NCBI GenBank assembly: GCA_963718195.1
Contig: CAVQYQ010000001.1
Span: 62,001-126,000, forward strand
Reading direction: 5' to 3'
DNA: 64,000 nt
Source: MADRE3 sp963718195
Lineage (GTDB): Bacteria > Desulfobacterota > Desulfobulbia > Desulfobulbales > Desulfocapsaceae
Shown here: one piece after another, positions 60,735 to 64,000 of the stretch
Layout of the letters: each line of letters starts with the position of its first letter
How positions within the stretch are numbered: position 1 is the stretch's first letter
The notes under the pieces: model-generated
Databases searched by the model: none
What the model saw: only the letters and a program-made list of their open reading frames with translations
Told to the model about the DNA's origin: nothing
Position numbers and translations under genes: made by a program

Positions 60735-63700
60735 TGGATATTGTAAAATATGCCCTGGACAAGCCGGTTTCCGTCATAGTCGGCATTATTCTCCTGGTCA
60801 CGTTCGGACTTATCGGACTTAACAAATTACCGGTGCAGCTCACCCCAGATGTTGAAAAACCACAAATTACGGTACAAACCATCTGGAATGGTGCCACACC
60901 CTATGAAATTGAAAAGGAGATAATAGAAAAGCAGGAAGAAGCGCTTAAAGGCCTCCAGGGCCTGACCAGGATGGAGAGCGCCAGCTATAATAATCTTGCT
61001 GAGATTACGCTCTCCTTTGAACTTGGTACAAACCTCGATGATGCACTGCTGCGGGTTTCCAACAAGATGAACGAGGTTTCCGACTACCCTGATAATGCCA
61101 AACGTCCGTCCATCGAAGCAGCAGGCGCAAACAGTTCGATGGTTGCCTGGATCCTGCTCAAGACCAAGCCAGAAAACGAAACCCATATCAACCAGTATCG
61201 AACCTTTTTTGAGGATCACGTAAGACAACATCTCGAACGGGTCAAAGGTGTCGGTTCTCTTTTTGTCTTTGGCGGAACCGAGGATGAACTCCATATCGAA
61301 CTCGATATGGAAAAACTCGCCCAGCACAATGTCACCATCAACCAGATATCCTCGGCGGTTGCAAATGCCAATTCAACAATTTCCGCCGGAGTACTTGGGA
61401 TCGGCAGAAAAAACTACCGGATCAGGACTATCGGTCAGTTTCAGTCTCCTGAAGAAGTACTTGATGTCGTTGTCTTTGAAGATGGACTCAAACGAGTTTA
61501 TCTCAGGGATGTGGTAACCGTCAAAAAAGGATTCAGCAAAGAGACCGGCGCGGTTCTTAACAAAACTGTGCAGATTATTGTTGTTGGTATCCGCAAGGAA
61601 CCTGGTACCAATGTCCTGGTCATGACGGAGCGGGTCGAACAGGAAGTTGAGCGGCTCAACAGTTCAATACTCGCAGACAACGGTTTGTACTTTGATATGG
61701 TCTATGACCAGCGGCCTTATATTAACACGTCCATTAACCTGGTAAAACAGAACGTACTGATTGGTGGACTGCTGGCAATTTCCGTTCTGCTTATCTTTCT
61801 GCGCAGTGTGCGTTCAACGCTGGTGACAGCGCTGGCAATTCCGATCTCGGTAATCGGCACGTTTATCTTTCTCTGGCTGAGCAACAGGAGTCTCAATGTG
61901 GTCAGCCTGGCCGGAATCTCGTTTGCCGTCGGTATGCTTGTCGATAACTCGATCGTTGTGCTGGAGAATATCGACCGCCACCGGAAAATGGGAAAAAAAG
62001 CCTATGACGCCGCCAGGGAAGGCACCAGGGAGGTGTGGGGTGCTGTTTTTGCTTCGACGGCAACCACCGTGGCTGTCTTTCTGCCGGTCATATTCATGCA
62101 GGAGGAGGCTGGACAGCTTTTCCGAGATATTGCCATTGCCATCACCTTTTCGATCATGATCAGCTTCATGGTCTCAATCACCGTGATTCCGACCTTTGTC
62201 AATATCTTTTACCGTAAAGATGAAGGAAAGAACAAGCAGCCGAATCGCTTGCAGCGCTCCATTATCGGACCTTTCTTTGCCCGTGTCCTGATGGCATTTT
62301 CCAATTTTTGTCTGAAAAATGTTTTCACCAGGATCGTTACGGTCATCCTGTTCACATCCCTTTCGATCGGAATCATTTTCTGGCTGCGACCGAGTGCTGA
62401 GTACCTGCCGCTTGGCAACCAGAACTTGATTCTCAATATCCTGCTTCCCCCTCCCGGATATTCTGTCGATAAGTTAAAGGAGATAGGGCACGATATCTAC
62501 CGCCAGGCTGAACCCCACTTCAAGGAAGACAACCTGGATGGAATTCCTCAGATCAAAGAGATGTTCTATGTCGGAGCAGATCGAATCACCCTTTTTGGCG
62601 GCACCTCCGTTCATGAAACCCGGGCAAAAGAACTGATACCGCTTTTCACTCGTATCATAAATTCAATTCCCGGCATATTCGGGGTCTCGCTTCAGACGAG
62701 TATCTTTGAAAGGGGTCTCGGCCAGGGACGGACCGTTGAAGTAAACGTCTCCGGTGATGACATAAACGAGATCGTCGGGGCTGCCAGAATGTTGTTCGGG
62801 GCAATCAGTCAGAACATCCAGGGCGCCCAGGTGAGACCGGTACCCTCTCTTGAAACAAGTTACCCGGAGATCAGGGTCAGTCCAAATAAGGAAAGACTTG
62901 CCGCAAACGGCTTGACAGAAAGAGATCTGGGTATCTACGTTGACATCCTGATGGATGGCAGAAAAATTGATGAATTCAGGCCGGAGGGTACAAAGCAGAT
63001 CGATCTCGTTCTCAAAGGAAATGAAACCCGGTTTGACAATCCCGAAAACATCCTCAACGCGCCTATCGTCAATCGATTTGGTGATCTGATTAAAATTGGC
63101 GATATCAGTGAGCTCGGGTACACTGAAGGTATGCCTCAAGTCAATCACCTGGAGCGTAAACGAAATATTACCCTCCAGGTCACACCGCCCGCATCAATCG
63201 CCCTGCAGGATGCGATGGAAATAATTGAAAATAATGTTGTCGGCTCAATGAGGCAGGGCGGGAAACTCGACAATGTAGAGATAACCATAGGCGGTAACGC
63301 TGACAAGCTTGCCGAAACGGGAAAAGCACTGCAATGGAATCTGCTCCTGGCCCTGCTGATCACCTACCTGTTGATGGCCGCATTGTTTGAAAATTTTCTT
63401 TACCCGTTCATTATTCTGTTCAGCGTTCCTCTTGCTGCTGCCGGTGGCTTTATCGGCCTTTTGACAGTCAATACATTTGTTGCCCCGCAGGGCTTTGATA
63501 TACTGGCCATGCTCGGGTTTATTATTTTAATTGGCACCGTGGTCAATAATGCGATCCTTATCGTACACCAGTCTCTTAACAACGTGCGCTACAACGGACT
63601 GGAAGGCGTAACTGCAGTATCTCAGGCGGTGCAAACAAGAATCAGACCAATATTCATGAGTGCTACCACTTCTATTCTGGCCATGACGCCGCTGGTTTTG

Positions 63701-63853
63701 TCCACCGGGGCCGGCTCCGAGTTATATCGCGGGCTCGGCAGTATTCTGCTTGGTGGCCTTGCCCTGTCGACCCTGTTTACCCTGTTTGTTATCCCAGCAA
63801 TGCTGGTCTTTGCAATCGGATTTGAGAGGAGTAGAAACCATGAAGCTCAGTAG
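60734..63853 (+). CDS. RND family efflux pump, inner-membrane subunit
   Basis: A 1039-residue AcrB-type pump with 12 spans (one, then five around 330-520, then repeated in the second half) and two large periplasmic loops. 'PVQLTPDVEKPQITVQTIWNGATP' is the first porter region. In span 4, 'GMLVDNSIVVLENIDRHR' has Asp-Asn where AcrB has Asp-Asp. In span 10, 'LIGTVVNNAILIVHQS' lacks the AcrB proton-relay Lys. This altered relay is seen in a recognised subgroup of RND pumps. Substrate cannot be told. It is the middle gene of the adaptor-pump-channel operon. Confidence 0.94.
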   Translation: MDIVKYALDKPVSVIVGIILLVTFGLIGLNKLPVQLTPDVEKPQITVQTIWNGATPYEIEKEIIEKQEEALKGLQGLTRMESASYNNLAEITLSFELGTNLDDALLRVSNKMNEVSDYPDNAKRPSIEAAGANSSMVAWILLKTKPENETHINQYRTFFEDHVRQHLERVKGVGSLFVFGGTEDELHIELDMEKLAQHNVTINQISSAVANANSTISAGVLGIGRKNYRIRTIGQFQSPEEVLDVVVFEDGLKRVYLRDVVTVKKGFSKETGAVLNKTVQIIVVGIRKEPGTNVLVMTERVEQEVERLNSSILADNGLYFDMVYDQRPYINTSINLVKQNVLIGGLLAISVLLIFLRSVRSTLVTALAIPISVIGTFIFLWLSNRSLNVVSLAGISFAVGMLVDNSIVVLENIDRHRKMGKKAYDAAREGTREVWGAVFASTATTVAVFLPVIFMQEEAGQLFRDIAIAITFSIMISFMVSITVIPTFVNIFYRKDEGKNKQPNRLQRSIIGPFFARVLMAFSNFCLKNVFTRIVTVILFTSLSIGIIFWLRPSAEYLPLGNQNLILNILLPPPGYSVDKLKEIGHDIYRQAEPHFKEDNLDGIPQIKEMFYVGADRITLFGGTSVHETRAKELIPLFTRIINSIPGIFGVSLQTSIFERGLGQGRTVEVNVSGDDINEIVGAARMLFGAISQNIQGAQVRPVPSLETSYPEIRVSPNKERLAANGLTERDLGIYVDILMDGRKIDEFRPEGTKQIDLVLKGNETRFDNPENILNAPIVNRFGDLIKIGDISELGYTEGMPQVNHLERKRNITLQVTPPASIALQDAMEIIENNVVGSMRQGGKLDNVEITIGGNADKLAETGKALQWNLLLALLITYLLMAALFENFLYPFIILFSVPLAAAGGFIGLLTVNTFVAPQGFDILAMLGFIILIGTVVNNAILIVHQSLNNVRYNGLEGVTAVSQAVQTRIRPIFMSATTSILAMTPLVLSTGAGSELYRGLGSILLGGLALSTLFTLFVIPAMLVFAIGFERSRNHEAQ

Positions 63854-64000
63854 CCTTCTAATAACATTTCTCCTGTTGCCCCAGATAACCTTCGCCCTGA
63901 CCCTGGAACAGATGCAGCAGGCCGCGCTTGAAAACCGCTCACTTGTCAAACGGTACGAGGCAGAAGTAGACAAATCCATTGAAGATATCCGAATTGCCAA
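63840..64000 (+). CDS. TolC family outer-membrane channel protein, N-terminal part
   Basis: Starts at ATG 63840-63842, 14 bases before the pump stop, with GAGGAG about 9 bases upstream, and runs off the window. The visible 53 residues are a signal peptide (MKLSSLLITFLLLPQITFA) followed by 'LTLEQMQQAALENRSLVKRY'. That is the usual start of the first coiled-coil helix of TolC/OprM-type exporters. With the two preceding genes it completes a tripartite efflux system. Confidence 0.85.
   Translation, partial: MKLSSLLITFLLLPQITFALTLEQMQQAALENRSLVKRYEAEVDKSIEDIRIA

Noticed and set aside
1..64000. Search by eye for CRISPR arrays, tRNA or rRNA genes, insertion sequences, integrases and attachment sites.
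   Set aside because: No regularly spaced repeats, cloverleaf sequences, transposases or recombinases were seen; the only tandem repeat is the coding one at 57219-57632.

Overview
The window is a 64 kb chromosomal segment from a Gram-negative, anaerobic or microaerophilic sulfur-cycling bacterium. The gene content fits Desulfobacterota (Desulfobulbales-like): sulfide:quinone oxidoreductase with DUF1641, SulP, cytochrome bd with DUF4492, a multihaem cytochrome, an ethylbenzene-dehydrogenase-type haem-binding protein, a NapH/NapG-like ferredoxin, DUF362, a DUF294 sensor and a probable selenoprotein. This placement rests on gene content alone; no rRNA or tRNA gene, CRISPR array or insertion sequence was seen.

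Layout. 1-1.2 kb: end of larC and pgpA. 1.2-10.4 kb (minus): a Cache/PAS/CBS/DUF294 signalling protein, an SDR oxidoreductase, leuCD, then a cytochrome bd operon (DUF4492-cydA-cydB plus an unlisted 30-residue CydX-like gene) ending in a terminator. 10.9-12 kb: a multihaem cytochrome gene broken by an internal deletion. 12.3-16.8 kb (plus): unknown protein, GlpD-like dehydrogenase, frameshifted methyltransferase, glycosyltransferase. 16.8-19.4 kb (minus): NapH/NapG-like fusion overlapping a DUF362 gene. 19.6-23.4 kb: M32 carboxypeptidase, ZIP transporter, tandem CDP-alcohol phosphatidyltransferase. 23.8-27 kb: two-component system and a secreted haem-binding protein. 27.2-30 kb: Cys-rich protein, DUF2318 and an ABC exporter-like pair, resembling part of the P19 iron system. 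30-35.5 kb: DUF924, glutathione reductase-like enzyme, a catalytically null ArsC-like protein, SulP, an M23 peptidase.

35.5-42.2 kb is an N-epsilon-acetyl-beta-lysine-type island: a double lysine-2,3-aminomutase-like protein (first half with radical-SAM cysteines, second half degenerate), divergent from an IclR-family gene across a 12-bp perfect inverted repeat, a polar amino-acid ABC transporter, and an AblB-type acetyltransferase. 42.8-45.1 kb: DUF1641 and a sulfide:quinone oxidoreductase whose frame is interrupted by one in-frame UGA at the position of the third redox-active cysteine, followed 11 nt later by a SECIS-like hairpin. This is the most notable finding: a probable selenocysteine-containing SQR.

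45.3-49.6 kb: DUF2868/DUF3482 GTPase pair, RluA-type pseudouridine synthase, small secreted protein. 49.8-57.6 kb: acyltransferase, class IV aminotransferase, AcuB-like CBS protein, AcuC-like deacetylase, divergent from a CoA-transferase/GNAT fusion (an acuABC-like set), then a DUF4405 membrane protein with a 219-bp tandem repeat. 57.9-59 kb: decayed TRAP dctP. 59.7-64 kb: RND efflux operon (adaptor, pump, truncated TolC-like gene).

Four genes carry frameshifts (cytochrome, methyltransferase, IclR regulator, DctP). Two look like real decay (an internal deletion; two separate shifts); the other two are single-nucleotide shifts that could be assembly errors.
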